The translations under genes and the position numbers were made by a program. A stretch of 64,000 nt of DNA from Bacillota bacterium (lineage in GTDB: Bacteria > Bacillota > Desulfotomaculia > Desulfotomaculales > Ammonificaceae). Shown one piece after another: positions 17,815 to 26,901 of the stretch. The stretch is taken from contig JBFMBK010000011.1 of the NCBI GenBank assembly GCA_040755295.1, forward strand, positions 1 through 64,000, written 5' to 3'. Under the pieces are notes generated by a model. The model was not told the origin of the DNA, made no database searches, and saw only the letters and a list, made by a program, of their open reading frames with translations. The first letter of the stretch is position 1. Each line of letters begins with the position of its first letter.

Positions 17815-19062
17815 CTATGAACATACCGCTCTCGCCGCCTCGATCACCCCGAGCATAACGTGCTCCTTCGAAAGTCCCCCCTGGAGGTAGGCCGCAAACG
17901 GCTCCCGCAGCGGGGCATCCGCGGTGAATTCGAGCGAGGCCCCCTGAACGAAAGTCCCCGCGGCCATCACAACGTCATCCCTGTAACCGGGGAGAAATCC
18001 GCCTTCGGGCCTGACGTAGGCGTCCACCGGAGAAGACGCCTGTATCGCCCGGCAAAAAGCCAACAACCTCTTTTTGGAACCGATCCGGATGCCCTGAACT
18101 ATATCGCTCCGCGGTCGGTCATAGCAGGGTAGCACCTCGAAGCCGAGACGTTCGAAAAAACGCGCGGCGAAAACCGCCCCTTTGAGCGCTTCGGCCACAA
18201 AATGCGGCGCGAGGAAAAACCCCTGAAAAAACAACCGCAGATAGCCGCCGGTCGGCGCCACCGATTCCCCCAACCCGGGGGCGGTTAGCCTGTTTGCGGC
18301 CATCCTCACCAGTTCCTTCTTGCCGGTTACATAACCACCGGTAGGCGCGATCCCGCCGCCCGGATTCTTGATCAGGGAACCGGCGCAAAGGTCGACCCCC
18401 ACTGCAGGCGGCTCCACAAGATCCACGAATTCACCGTAGCAGTTGTCCACAAGCACCAGCGTCTCCGGGCTTACGGCTTTGGCGTAAGCCGTAAGCGATT
18501 TTATCTCGTCTATCCCCAGACCGCACCGCCAGGCATACCCGGCTGACCTCTGGATGAGCATCATACGCGGCTTGCGTTTCAGATGAACGCCGATGGACTC
18601 CATATCCGGCCGGCCGTCGGGAAGCGGCTCCACCTGCGTGTATTCTACCCCAAAATCTGCCAGAGAACCCGGCTCTTCTCCCGCGATGACCTTCTCCAGG
18701 GTGTCGTACGGGTTACCCTGCACCGCGAGGAGTTCGTCGCCGGAACGCAGCACACCGAAGAGGCAAAGGGCCAGGGCGTGGGTACCGGAAACGATCTGGG
18801 GCCGCACCAGGGCTGCATCCGCCCCGAAAACGCGCGCGTAAACCGAATCGAGCGCATCACGTCCGGTATCGCCGTAGCCGTAACCGGTCGACCCGTATAA
18901 ATGAAAGCCGCTGACGCGCGCCGATTGATAAGCATCGAGAACCCGGCGCTGGTTAGCCAGAGCCAAGGCATCAACGCGGCGCCACAGCGACTCAACCTCC
19001 GCTATCACTTCATCCGCAAGCAGTCCAAACCTGTCCACAATAATTCTTGTACCGGTATACAA
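17815..19062 (-). CDS. ynbB: YnbB/aluminium-resistance family PLP enzyme (methionine gamma-lyase-like)
   Basis: 415 residues of the Cys/Met-metabolism PLP superfamily. It shows the cofactor-binding SGTHALALCLFG helix, the LVDNCYGEF strand with the PLP-contacting Asp, and the Schiff-base lysine in GSLIKNPGGG. The family is annotated as aluminium resistance or methionine gamma-lyase-like, but its natural substrate is uncertain. In Bacillus subtilis the homologue ynbB also follows hfq, so the gene order is conserved. It starts about 14 nt after the hfq stop and probably belongs to the miaA-hfq transcript. Confidence 0.88.
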   Translation of the reverse strand: MYTGTRIIVDRFGLLADEVIAEVESLWRRVDALALANQRRVLDAYQSARVSGFHLYGSTGYGYGDTGRDALDSVYARVFGADAALVRPQIVSGTHALALCLFGVLRSGDELLAVQGNPYDTLEKVIAGEEPGSLADFGVEYTQVEPLPDGRPDMESIGVHLKRKPRMMLIQRSAGYAWRCGLGIDEIKSLTAYAKAVSPETLVLVDNCYGEFVDLVEPPAVGVDLCAGSLIKNPGGGIAPTGGYVTGKKELVRMAANRLTAPGLGESVAPTGGYLRLFFQGFFLAPHFVAEALKGAVFAARFFERLGFEVLPCYDRPRSDIVQGIRIGSKKRLLAFCRAIQASSPVDAYVRPEGGFLPGYRDDVVMAAGTFVQGASLEFTADAPLREPFAAYLQGGLSKEHVMLGVIEAARAVCS

Positions 19063-19076
19063 ACGGCAGCCCGGCC

Positions 19077-19316
19077 TTATTTAGGCGGTTCCTGCACCGA
19101 AGTGCTTACGGGCCTTACCGGGCTTATCGTCGAGATGGCGTGCTTGTAGACCATCATCTGACGTCCTTCGCTCTCCAGGATTACCGTAAAATTATCGAAG
19201 CCCCGCACCATACCCTTCAATTGAAACCCATTAACCAGAAAAATAGTGACGGAAATACTCTCTTTCCGTACCTGGTTAAGAAAAGCGTCCTGTAAGTTGA
19301 TCTGTGTCTTCGTCAC
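19077..19316 (-). CDS. hfq: RNA-binding protein Hfq
   Basis: 79 residues. The Sm1 motif ([25 protein letters not shown]) and the Sm2 motif with [10 protein letters not shown], the Hfq-specific YKHA signature, are both present. Hexameric Hfq binds small RNAs and A/U-rich mRNA. The chosen GTG start has a GGAGGAATT site immediately upstream; the 27-codon upstream extension in the same frame is not supported. The order miaA-hfq is standard across bacteria. Confidence 0.95.
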   Translation of the reverse strand: MTKTQINLQDAFLNQVRKESISVTIFLVNGFQLKGMVRGFDNFTVILESEGRQMMVYKHAISTISPVRPVSTSVQEPPK

Positions 19317-19452
19317 AACTAATTCCTCCGTAAAACACTTTTTCTCTTTCTTAATAGAATCCTGGAAAAGGCATAAATCCTGGCCCGTTAGACACACTCC
19401 CCGCCGCGAAAACCTCGATTTACGCCTCCAGGCGCTTCCCCTTTTCTTTTCG

Positions 19453-20391
19453 CTACCGCCGGAGATACTCCTTCACACCCGCGGCAATTTCTTCGGCCAA
19501 CGTTTCCGCACCGGAAAACTTGGAGACGCCAAGCCAACAGATACGCTCATCACGCCGGAACCAGGTCAACTGCCGTTTCGCGAAGCGACGGGTATTGCGC
19601 TTCAAAAGATAAACCGCCTCATCCAGACTTGTCTCGCCCGCCACATAGGCCGCAATCTCCTTATAACCCAAAGCCTGCATCGATACGGCGCACCGTTTAA
19701 GTCCCCCCTTCAAAAGTCCTCTGACTTCTTCTACGAGCCCGGCGGCAAGCATCGCTTCCACCCTGGCTTCAATCCGCCGGTACAACTCCTGCCTTTCCAT
19801 AAGAAGTCCGTATACCATACTATTGTATTGCGGTCCCGCCGGAACAGACACCGCTTTCGAAACGGGCGCCCCCGCCTGGTTGAAGATCTCCAGCGCCCGG
19901 ATGATGCGTTTGGAATCGTTGGGGTGAAGGCGCTCCGCCGTTTCCGGGTCTACGGCGCGCAGGCGGTCATGAAGGGACACCGGGCCGAACCGCCTGGCTT
20001 CCTCCATGAGGCGGTGGCGCAAATCCTTGTCCACGCCGCCGGCAAACCGGTACCCGTCCAGCACCGCCCGGATGTACAGGCCCGTACCGCCCGTCAGAAT
20101 CGGCAGGCGGCCGCGCGCGTTTATTGCGCGGATGAGTCCCACCGTCAGCGCCTGAAAGGCCGCCACGCTGAAGTCTTCTCCCGGATCCACAACGTCAATC
20201 AGGTGGTGCGGCACGCCTTTGCGCTCGTCACCGGTGGGCTTGGCGGTGCCGATATCCATTCCCCGGTAGACCATCATCGAGTCGGCCGATATTATCTCCG
20301 CGTTTACCCTAAGCGCGACCTCAACCGCGACCGCCGTCTTACCGGTCGCCGTCGGGCCGGTTATCACGAGCAGCGGCAGCCGTTCCGTCAT
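19453..20391 (-). CDS. miaA: tRNA dimethylallyltransferase
   Basis: 312 residues. The P-loop [31 protein letters not shown] and the HHLIDV motif identify MiaA, which transfers a dimethylallyl group to A37 of tRNAs reading UNN codons. MiaB, encoded at 26902-28215, then methylthiolates the product. Its ATG overlaps the stop of the upstream methyltransferase gene (ATGA), so it is translationally coupled. Catalytic Asp (SADSM) and Thr of the P-loop are present. Confidence 0.95.
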   Translation of the reverse strand: MTERLPLLVITGPTATGKTAVAVEVALRVNAEIISADSMMVYRGMDIGTAKPTGDERKGVPHHLIDVVDPGEDFSVAAFQALTVGLIRAINARGRLPILTGGTGLYIRAVLDGYRFAGGVDKDLRHRLMEEARRFGPVSLHDRLRAVDPETAERLHPNDSKRIIRALEIFNQAGAPVSKAVSVPAGPQYNSMVYGLLMERQELYRRIEARVEAMLAAGLVEEVRGLLKGGLKRCAVSMQALGYKEIAAYVAGETSLDEAVYLLKRNTRRFAKRQLTWFRRDERICWLGVSKFSGAETLAEEIAAGVKEYLRR

Positions 20392-21272
20392 TTTTCGATC
20401 ACACCGTAGGCGACACGGGCATACCGCCCACCGACAACCCGCTCAAACCCCAAGCGAGCGCATTCCCCGCCGCCACGCCTTTCCTTCATTACCACCCGCC
20501 GGCGGGCCACCCGCACGGCCTCCTTTACCGCCTCGGAGGTGAGGGGGGACGTTTCTCCTATAGCACGGAGCGGGACCACCTGAAAGGCACCCTTTACGGG
20601 GGTACCGAAAAACGGATCGAAGTAAACAACGTCAAAACCACCCGCCGGCGCCTTACTCAGATAATCAAGGTGGTCCGCCGCCTTCACCTCGATACGGCGC
20701 ATCGTCGCCTGCAAAAGCGGCTCCGGTTCCAGGAACCACCGCCGCAGGCCGTGCCCGACCACCGCGGCAAGCACCGCGGACTTTTCCAGGCCCAGGACCC
20801 TGCCGTCCGGTCCGGTAACGAAACCGGCCACGTACGCATCCGCGCCGAGGCCCAGCGTACAGTCCAGTACGGAGTCCCCCGGCCGTAAACCCATCGCCTG
20901 TACCATTTGGTCAGGTTTCCCATACAGGACATTCTTTATGCGGAGTTTGGCGGTCCCCGGATGGAAATAGAACTCCTTAAGAACCGTCACACCGCTGTTT
21001 ATTTCCGCGCCGCCATCCGATTCCGCGCCTGATTCCTCTTCCCCTTTGGGAAAAGGCGTTCTCAGCCTCCCGGCGCCGCTCTGAACGTAGAAAAGGCTTA
21101 CCCGTTTCGTTCCGACCGCCAGTACACCCTGAACCCCGTACGCCGTTATCAGGTCCTCGATGCAGTACCCTTCGCGCGGGACATAAACAGCGCCCAGCTC
21201 GGCCGCGCATTCCAGCGCCTCAACCCCGACACCGGGCCCCCCGCGCAGCGTTGTCGTAACCACAACCCTCAA
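20388..21272 (-). CDS. Class I SAM-dependent methyltransferase (DUF548/RsmJ-like)
   Basis: 294 residues. The C-terminal half carries SAM motif I VLDCTLGLGADA and motif IV DVVYFDPFFGTP, the pattern of the DUF548 family to which the 16S rRNA methyltransferase RsmJ belongs. The N-terminal 110 residues are an additional alpha/beta domain with a Glu/Gly-rich insertion. The gene sits between mutL and miaA, spaced 9 bp from mutL and overlapping miaA, so it is co-transcribed with DNA-repair and RNA-modification genes. A nucleic-acid substrate is likely but not shown. Confidence 0.8.
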   Translation of the reverse strand: MRVVVTTTLRGGPGVGVEALECAAELGAVYVPREGYCIEDLITAYGVQGVLAVGTKRVSLFYVQSGAGRLRTPFPKGEEESGAESDGGAEINSGVTVLKEFYFHPGTAKLRIKNVLYGKPDQMVQAMGLRPGDSVLDCTLGLGADAYVAGFVTGPDGRVLGLEKSAVLAAVVGHGLRRWFLEPEPLLQATMRRIEVKAADHLDYLSKAPAGGFDVVYFDPFFGTPVKGAFQVVPLRAIGETSPLTSEAVKEAVRVARRRVVMKERRGGGECARLGFERVVGGRYARVAYGVIEK

Positions 21273-21281
21273 GGCTTATCG

Positions 21282-23033
21282 TTACCTCCGGCCGAAACGC
21301 CGTTCAAGCTCTTCGCGGCTGAGACAGATAACCGTCGGGCGGCCGTGCGGGCAGGTCAACGGCTCTTTGCAGGCGGCAAGCCTGTCAAAAAGCGCCGTGA
21401 CCGCCGCCGCAGCCATGGATTCACCGGCTTTTACGGCGTTGTGACAAGCCATTGAGGCCAGCGCGCTCCTTTCATGGTCGAGAGGATCGCCTGCGGCGAG
21501 GCAGGCCGTGAGGTCGGCCAGTAACAACAGCGCGCCGTCGAGGTCCGATCCCGCGGGAATTGCCCTGAGAAGGCCGGTCCCCTCGCCGAACGGCTCGACC
21601 ATAAAGCCGTACCTCTCTATTTCTTCCGCCACCGCCCGCAGTTCCACCGAAACCGTATCGAGCACCACCGGCTCTACGAGCATCTGGCTGGTAATCCCGC
21701 CGCGGGCGAGCGCGGACGCATACTTCTCGAAAAGCACCCTTTCGTGGGCGGCATGCTGGTCCACGATATACAGTCCTTCCGGTCCGGCGGCCAGCAGGTA
21801 CGTCGGCCGTATAAAACCCAGGTAGCTGAGAGCGGGGAACCTCTCTCCGTACAACGCCCTTTCCTCTTTTGCCAGGACGCCCTCTGTCGCCGCACCCGCG
21901 GCGGTCTCTCCTTGAGCCGGCTGCCACCCGGCCCCGGCGGGGTCTTCCCGCCCGCCCAGGCGGCGTAAAACGTCGCTCCATTCCGGCAGCGATCTTTGTT
22001 GTACGGGCATTCGTACGGGATTGGAGCGGGCGCCCGGAATCAGACCGGTCCTGCCGAAAAGCGCCGATTTTACCGCCCCGCGGATGAAATCCGCCACCTC
22101 CCGTTCCCGGCTGAACCGGACCGCGGACTTCTGGGGGTGTACGTTGACATCCACCACACCCGGATCGACCGTCAGGTGGAGCACGAAAAAGGGGTGTTTC
22201 CCCGTGGGCAGCAGCGTTCCGTATGCCAGGTAAACCGCTGTGTTCAGACCGGCGTGCTTAACATAGCGGCTGTTGACCAGCAAAGTCTGCGACCGCCTGG
22301 TGGTCCGCGAAAGCGCCGGGCGGCCGACAAAACCCTCCAGCCGCATGCCCTCTGTTTCGGCGCTTACCGGGACCAGCGCGCCGGCGACCGTCTCGCCGTA
22401 AATGGTGTTTATGGCGGACAGAAGACCGGCGCCTGTGGTCCGGAAGACCTCACGCTCCCCGTACGACAGGCTTAAGGAGACGTCGGGCCGCCCGAGGGCC
22501 AGGCGGACCGCGGTATCCGTAACCGCCGTGTTTTCTGTTTTCCAGGAACTTAGGAACTTGCGGCGGGCAGGGGTGTTGTAGAAAAGGTCGCGAACCGTAA
22601 TCGTGGTACCGGACGGCGCCCCGGTAGCCTCAAATTTAACGACCTTTCCCCCGTCAATCTCCAACAGCGTTCCCGCCAGCGCGCCTTTAACCTTTGTTTT
22701 CAGGGTCATGCGGGAAACCGCCGCAATGCTCGGCAGCGCCTCCCCCCGGAAACCGAGGGTTTCTATCCGCTCGAGGTCGGCACCGGACGAGATTTTGCTC
22801 GTCGCGTGCCGCTCGAAGGCGAGCGGAACATCCTCCCCGGCGATCCCGCAGCCGTTGTCCGAAACCGTTACCGATTCCAGTTCCTTTCCGGACAACGCCA
22901 CCTTCACCGTCGCAGCCCCGGCGTCAAAAGCGTTCTCCACCAACTCTTTGACCACCGACGCCGGACGCTGCACCACCTCTCCGGCCGCAACCCTGTTCAC
23001 CGTTTCCGGATCCAGTACCTTTATCCGGCCCAT
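21282..23033 (-). CDS. mutL: DNA mismatch repair protein MutL (endonuclease type)
   Basis: 583 residues. The GHKL ATPase has ELVENAFDAGA, DNGCGI, HATSKI and GFRGEAL. The C-terminal domain retains the metal-binding endonuclease motif DQHAAHERVLFE at about 425-436, the ACHNAVKAGE segment and the CPHGRP motif near 561, so nicking activity is expected, as in other bacteria without MutH. The ATG at 23033 has a GGGAG site 6 nt upstream and lies 2 bp after the mutS stop; the TTG at 23039 is less likely. It acts with MutS in strand-specific repair. Confidence 0.95.
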   Translation of the reverse strand: MGRIKVLDPETVNRVAAGEVVQRPASVVKELVENAFDAGAATVKVALSGKELESVTVSDNGCGIAGEDVPLAFERHATSKISSGADLERIETLGFRGEALPSIAAVSRMTLKTKVKGALAGTLLEIDGGKVVKFEATGAPSGTTITVRDLFYNTPARRKFLSSWKTENTAVTDTAVRLALGRPDVSLSLSYGEREVFRTTGAGLLSAINTIYGETVAGALVPVSAETEGMRLEGFVGRPALSRTTRRSQTLLVNSRYVKHAGLNTAVYLAYGTLLPTGKHPFFVLHLTVDPGVVDVNVHPQKSAVRFSREREVADFIRGAVKSALFGRTGLIPGARSNPVRMPVQQRSLPEWSDVLRRLGGREDPAGAGWQPAQGETAAGAATEGVLAKEERALYGERFPALSYLGFIRPTYLLAAGPEGLYIVDQHAAHERVLFEKYASALARGGITSQMLVEPVVLDTVSVELRAVAEEIERYGFMVEPFGEGTGLLRAIPAGSDLDGALLLLADLTACLAAGDPLDHERSALASMACHNAVKAGESMAAAAVTALFDRLAACKEPLTCPHGRPTVICLSREELERRFGRR

Positions 23034-23035
23034 GC

Positions 23036-25651
23036 TCAACTCCCGCCCCGTCTTCCCCGGCGCCGGTGGGGCTTCGCCTCCACCGACCCCTTCAGTTTAA
23101 CCAACAGGTTTAACGCCTCAACGGGTGTTATGTTATTTATATCAACCTTCAAGAGCTCGTCCAATACCGGGTGCTCCTCCGGCCGGGGAAACATCTCCAG
23201 TTGAACCACCTTCGATTGATCGGCCGTCCGGGCTTCAAGTTCGTTCAGCACCTGGCGCGCCCGCTGCAGCACCTCTTCCGGCAGTCCGGCGAGCGCCGCC
23301 ACCTGAATCCCGTAGCTTTTGTCCGCCTTCCCGGGAACCACCCGGTAAAGGAACGCGATTCCCGACGCTCCCTCCTGCACGGCCACGTTAAGGTTGAAAA
23401 CACCGCCGATGCGGTCCAGGTCCGTCAGTTCATGGTAGTGGGTGGAGAAAAGCGTCTTCGCGCCGGTTTCGGTGGCGATGTACTCTATTACGGCCCGGGC
23501 GATGCTCATCCCGTCGTAGGTGCTGGTGCCCCGCCCCACCTCGTCCATGATAACGAGGCTGCGACGGGTGGCCCCGGCAAGGATTGTGCGGCACTCGCTC
23601 ATCTCCACCATAAAGGTGCTCTGCCCCCCCGCCAGGTTGTCGGCGGCCCCTACCCGGGTAAATATCCGGTCCACTACCCCGATTTCCGCACCGGCGGCGG
23701 GCACGAAACTCCCGGTCTGGGCCATCAGTACGATGAGGGCCGTCTGGCGCATGAAGGTGCTCTTCCCCGCCATGTTCGGTCCCGTGATAATCGCCACCCG
23801 CCGGGAAGCATCGTCAATGTCGGTGTCGTTCGGCACGAAACCGCCCGGTCCCAGGAAACGCTCCACCACCGGATGCCGCCCTTCACGGATGACGATCGCG
23901 CCGCTCTCATTAACCGCCGGGCGGCTGTAATTCCCTTTCACCGCCGCGGTCGCCAGCGACTGCAGAGCATCCAGTTCGCCGGCGGCGCGGGCGCTCCTCA
24001 GGATGCGGTCGATGGCGCCGGCCACCTCCTCCCGCACCGAGCAGAAGAGTTTGAATTCAAGAGCGTTTAATCTTTCCTCGGCGCTGAAGACCATCTCCTC
24101 ATATTCTTTCAACTCGGGGGTTATATAACGCTCGGCGTAAGCCAGCGTCTGCCGCCGCTCGTAGTCCTGCGGCACAAGCGAAAGGTTTGGTTTCGTCACC
24201 TCGATGTAGTATCCGAAAACCCGGTTGTATCCTACCTTTAGAGACTTGATGCCCGTGCGCTCCCGTTCCTTCGCCTCGAGGCCGGCGATGAACCCCCGGG
24301 CGTCGCGCCGTATCGACCGGAGTTTATCCACTTCGGCGTTGTAACCCTCGCGAATGACCCCGCCCTGGTCGAGAACCGCAGGCGGTTCGGGCGCAACGGC
24401 GTTCGAAATGAGTGAAATCACGTCGCTCAAATCCACAAGCCGCCCGGTCAGAGCGCCGAGCAGCCCCTCCGCCGAAGCCAGGTTTTCCTTAAGTTCTTCT
24501 ATTTTTACTAGCGATTCCTTGACGGACAGGAGATCGCGCGCGCCGGCCACCCCGTATGCCAACCGCCCCGCAAGACGCTCCAGGTCGTTCACCTGTTTGA
24601 AAATCGCTCTCATTTTTTCTCTTAATGCGCCGTCTTCCACCAGTGTGGCAACGGCTTCAAGACGCTCATTGATCGCCCCGGACGCCAGCAGGGGCTGGTC
24701 CAGCCAACTGCGCAGCCTTCTGCCGCCCATGCCGGTAAGCGTGTAATCCAGCACGTCGAGAAGCGTTCCCTTCCTGCCGCCGTCCTGCAGCGAGCGCGTC
24801 AGTTCGAGGTTCCGGCGGGTGGCGGCGTCAAGCACCATAAACCCGCCGGGGGTGTAAAAAAGTATCCTTGTCATGTGCGCCAGGTCGCGTTTCTGTGTCT
24901 CTCTCAGATAGGCGATAAGCCCGCCGGCGGCCGCCCAGCACTCAACTCTTTGTCCGTTTACCCCTAGCTGATCTCCTCCCTCTTGGGAGAATACACTCTC
25001 ATCTGACGCTGCATGTACACCAAGTTGAGTGCTGGGCCGGAATAGGTCCGCGGGATAAAAACTGACCGCCGTCGAAACCGCAGCCCTCACCAGGCCGGCC
25101 AGTTCGCGGGCCCCTTCCGGAAGCACGGCCTCCACCGGCTGCAGACGATAAATTTCGTTATAAAGCTGCTCCCGCGCTCCCGGACCGCTGAATTCCGTAA
25201 CCCGGAAGTCGCCGGTCCCCACGTCCGCCGCCGCAAGACCGTACCCGTCCGGACCATACGTCGCGACGGCTATTATATAGTTGTTATGGCAGTGGTCCTG
25301 AGCCTGACCCTCAAAGAAGGTTCCGGGCGTGACCACCCGGGTGACCCCCCGTTCCACCAGCCCTTTGGCCTGTGCGGCATCCTCCAACTGCTCGCAGATA
25401 GCGACCTTGAATCCGTGGGCAACCAGCCGCGCGATATACCCGTCCACGCTGTGGCAGGGAACCCCGCACATGGGGACGCGGCCCAGTTTTCCGGAGGACC
25501 GCCCGGTAAGGGCCACCTCAAGGACAGGAGCAGCCTTTTGGGCGTCGTCGTAAAACATTTCGTAGAAGTCACCGAGGTGGAAAAGAAGGATCGCATCCGG
25601 GTACTGCTTCTTTATCTCTGTATACTGCTGCATCATCGGAGTAAGACTCAA
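23036..25651 (-). CDS. mutS: DNA mismatch repair protein MutS with an embedded palindromic element
   Basis: About 871 residues. The N-terminal mismatch-reading loop is LGDFYEMF, Walker A is GPNMAGKST, and Walker B and following are DEVGRGTSTYDG. The TTG start (reading MSLTPMMQQY) is preferred: it has a GGGGGG site upstream, matches the family N-terminus, and a TATAAT box at 25683-25688 would start transcription just ahead of it, excluding the TTG at 25705. Residues about 205-240, at the connector/core border, are encoded by a 105-bp segment with perfect inverted ends (24933-25037). There the usual FGV...GFG stretch before AAGGLIAYL is replaced. All catalytic motifs are intact. Confidence 0.94.
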   Translation of the reverse strand: MSLTPMMQQYTEIKKQYPDAILLFHLGDFYEMFYDDAQKAAPVLEVALTGRSSGKLGRVPMCGVPCHSVDGYIARLVAHGFKVAICEQLEDAAQAKGLVERGVTRVVTPGTFFEGQAQDHCHNNYIIAVATYGPDGYGLAAADVGTGDFRVTEFSGPGAREQLYNEIYRLQPVEAVLPEGARELAGLVRAAVSTAVSFYPADLFRPSTQLGVHAASDESVFSQEGGDQLGVNGQRVECWAAAGGLIAYLRETQKRDLAHMTRILFYTPGGFMVLDAATRRNLELTRSLQDGGRKGTLLDVLDYTLTGMGGRRLRSWLDQPLLASGAINERLEAVATLVEDGALREKMRAIFKQVNDLERLAGRLAYGVAGARDLLSVKESLVKIEELKENLASAEGLLGALTGRLVDLSDVISLISNAVAPEPPAVLDQGGVIREGYNAEVDKLRSIRRDARGFIAGLEAKERERTGIKSLKVGYNRVFGYYIEVTKPNLSLVPQDYERRQTLAYAERYITPELKEYEEMVFSAEERLNALEFKLFCSVREEVAGAIDRILRSARAAGELDALQSLATAAVKGNYSRPAVNESGAIVIREGRHPVVERFLGPGGFVPNDTDIDDASRRVAIITGPNMAGKSTFMRQTALIVLMAQTGSFVPAAGAEIGVVDRIFTRVGAADNLAGGQSTFMVEMSECRTILAGATRRSLVIMDEVGRGTSTYDGMSIARAVIEYIATETGAKTLFSTHYHELTDLDRIGGVFNLNVAVQEGASGIAFLYRVVPGKADKSYGIQVAALAGLPEEVLQRARQVLNELEARTADQSKVVQLEMFPRPEEHPVLDELLKVDINNITPVEALNLLVKLKGSVEAKPHRRRGRRGGS
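24933..25037. repeat. 105-bp element with perfect 15-bp inverted ends inside mutS
   Basis: Left arm GCCCAGCACTCAACT (24933-24947) and right arm AGTTGAGTGCTGGGC (25023-25037) are exact reverse complements. The length is 35 codons, so the frame stays open. The core CCAGCACTCA is shared with the repeats at 25781-25877, about 35252-35277 and 61024-61050. Confidence 0.75.
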
Positions 25652-25703
25652 AGGGAAGAACCCCCCGCCATATATCTCCCCTATTATACCAAACCCTCCG
25701 GAC

Positions 25704-25731
25704 AAAAAAAATAACCCCCGGAAACCGGGGG
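25704..25731 (-). terminator. Terminator between the ricA-like gene and mutS
   Basis: CCCCCGG AAA CCGGGGG hairpin followed on the minus strand by TTATTTTTTTT. It would stop transcripts from the ricA-like gene before the mutS promoter. Confidence 0.8.
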
Positions 25732-25780
25732 CGCCGAAAGCTTTATAACCATTTAGACACAGGGTTCAAGCCCGAATTCA

Positions 25781-25877
25781 TCCAGCACTCAGCGGAATAA
25801 TTGCACCCATTGATAGTAATCTATTAGCCGACTTGCACTCCGCGTACTAACGATCGATTTAACACCTGAGTGCTGGA
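25781..25877. repeat. 97-bp palindrome-flanked element upstream of mutS
   Basis: TCCAGCACTCAG (25781-25792) and CTGAGTGCTGGA (25866-25877) are perfect 12-bp inverted ends around 73 bp of AT-richer DNA. The arms match the element inside mutS about 0.75 kb downstream, but the interiors differ. Confidence 0.65.
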
Positions 25878-25940
25878 AGTAGTCAGAATCCAGAATAGAG
25901 ACCGGTTAGTCGAAATATGTCCCCTACACGGCTTTTAAAC

Positions 25941-26324
25941 CTAACCCTCGCCGCAGCCGCCGCCGCAGCCCGAACAACCTTCGGAACTGCAGCCCGCGCC
26001 GCCGGTTATCGCCTGGTTCAAAATCTGGTTGATCTGTCGAAGTATGCGGTCAAAACTATCCTGCGCCTCCATGAAGTGGCTTATCAATTGGTTTGCATTC
26101 ATGCGGCCCCGGACCGATGCGAAAGACTCCTGCTGTTCCGAGGAAGGCTGTACCCCCTGCGCCTGCGCAGACTCAAGTTCCTGCCTATAGCGTTGAAACT
26201 CTTCGATCAGCGCGCGGGCGTCCGAATCCGCGAACATCGCCTGTTCGGCCTCCCGCACCGCCAGCAGTTCCGCACTCTCGCTGATTGCCGCGCCTAATTC
26301 CCATGCCTTGGTCAATATCGACAC
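25941..26324 (-). CDS. YlbF/YmcA (RicA/RicF) family protein with cysteine-rich tail
   Basis: 127 residues. The body is the all-helical YlbF/YmcA fold (ELGAAISESAELLAVREAEQ, then FADSDARALIEEFQRYRQEL). The extreme C-terminus is CSSEGCSGCGGGCGEG with four cysteines. In Bacillus subtilis RicA, RicF and RicT form an Fe-S complex that promotes RNA processing and sporulation or competence decisions, and ymcA lies between miaB and mutS as here. The GTG start has a GGGGGGTG site 5 nt upstream, excluding a longer in-frame start at 26423. The tail probably binds a metal or Fe-S cluster. Confidence 0.82.
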   Translation of the reverse strand: MSILTKAWELGAAISESAELLAVREAEQAMFADSDARALIEEFQRYRQELESAQAQGVQPSSEQQESFASVRGRMNANQLISHFMEAQDSFDRILRQINQILNQAITGGAGCSSEGCSGCGGGCGEG

Positions 26325-26901
26325 CTTTTCACCCCCCTTTGGGAAGGCTGCCAAAACTTCGTCAGGCTTTGTCAGGCTCGCCCGGAAATCAGCACAAGTA
26401 CAGAGTGCCGGGCGCTTATGCACTTCAGCGTATGCTCCGCGCCGCCTTTGCCTTCCGCCACATCGTTTTTCGCAACCTCCGTAGACCTTCCCTTATTATG
26501 TACAAAAACTTTCAGGGTTCTTTCTACAGGCTGTTCTCTAACGCCGTTATCCGGACAGCCCTGCCAAAACTCAGCCCGTTTGCTAAGATCTTGAGACCAC
26601 CCGGAGACAAATCAGGATAATTATAAGCTATTGAACGCGCTTTAACAAGTAGCCCAGCCCGGACAAACCGGAACCAAATACTCTGGGACACGGAGGCAGA
26701 TCATTAAGTCCTAAGTCGAAGCCGCAACCTTTAAACCTCAACCTGCAATCGCAGCTCCTCTGCTACTCCCCGGACTTAGGACGCTTTCTAAAGTTCGAAA
26801 TCCTATGTCCTGCGTCCTAAGTCCGGAAAAGGAACCTGGGACTTTCGACTTCGATTTCCTCTCGTTCCCGTACTGAGGACCAGGGACTTTCGACTGAGGA
26901 C
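26325..26901. other. Intergenic region without a gene; 3' half is word-repeat DNA
   Basis: No supported reading frame. From about 26690 to 26890 the sequence is made of near-copies of AAGTCCTAAGTCGAA, GTCCTGCGTCCTAAGTCC and CCTGGGACTTTCGACT, on both strands. A promoter for the ricA-like gene must lie in the first part, but none is clear. Confidence 0.55.

Noticed and set aside
23171-24070. 299-codon open frame inside mutS on the plus strand
   Set aside because: Antisense shadow of a confidently identified gene; composition is that of reversed codons.
24933-25037. Integron attC site
   Set aside because: The arms contain ACTCAAC and GTTGAGT, matching the attC core consensus, but the related copies have CTCAG instead, the palindrome is too perfect, and no integrase or cassettes are seen.
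25741-25790. tRNA T-arm-like GGTTCAAGCCCG
   Set aside because: No acceptor stem or anticodon arm can be built around it.
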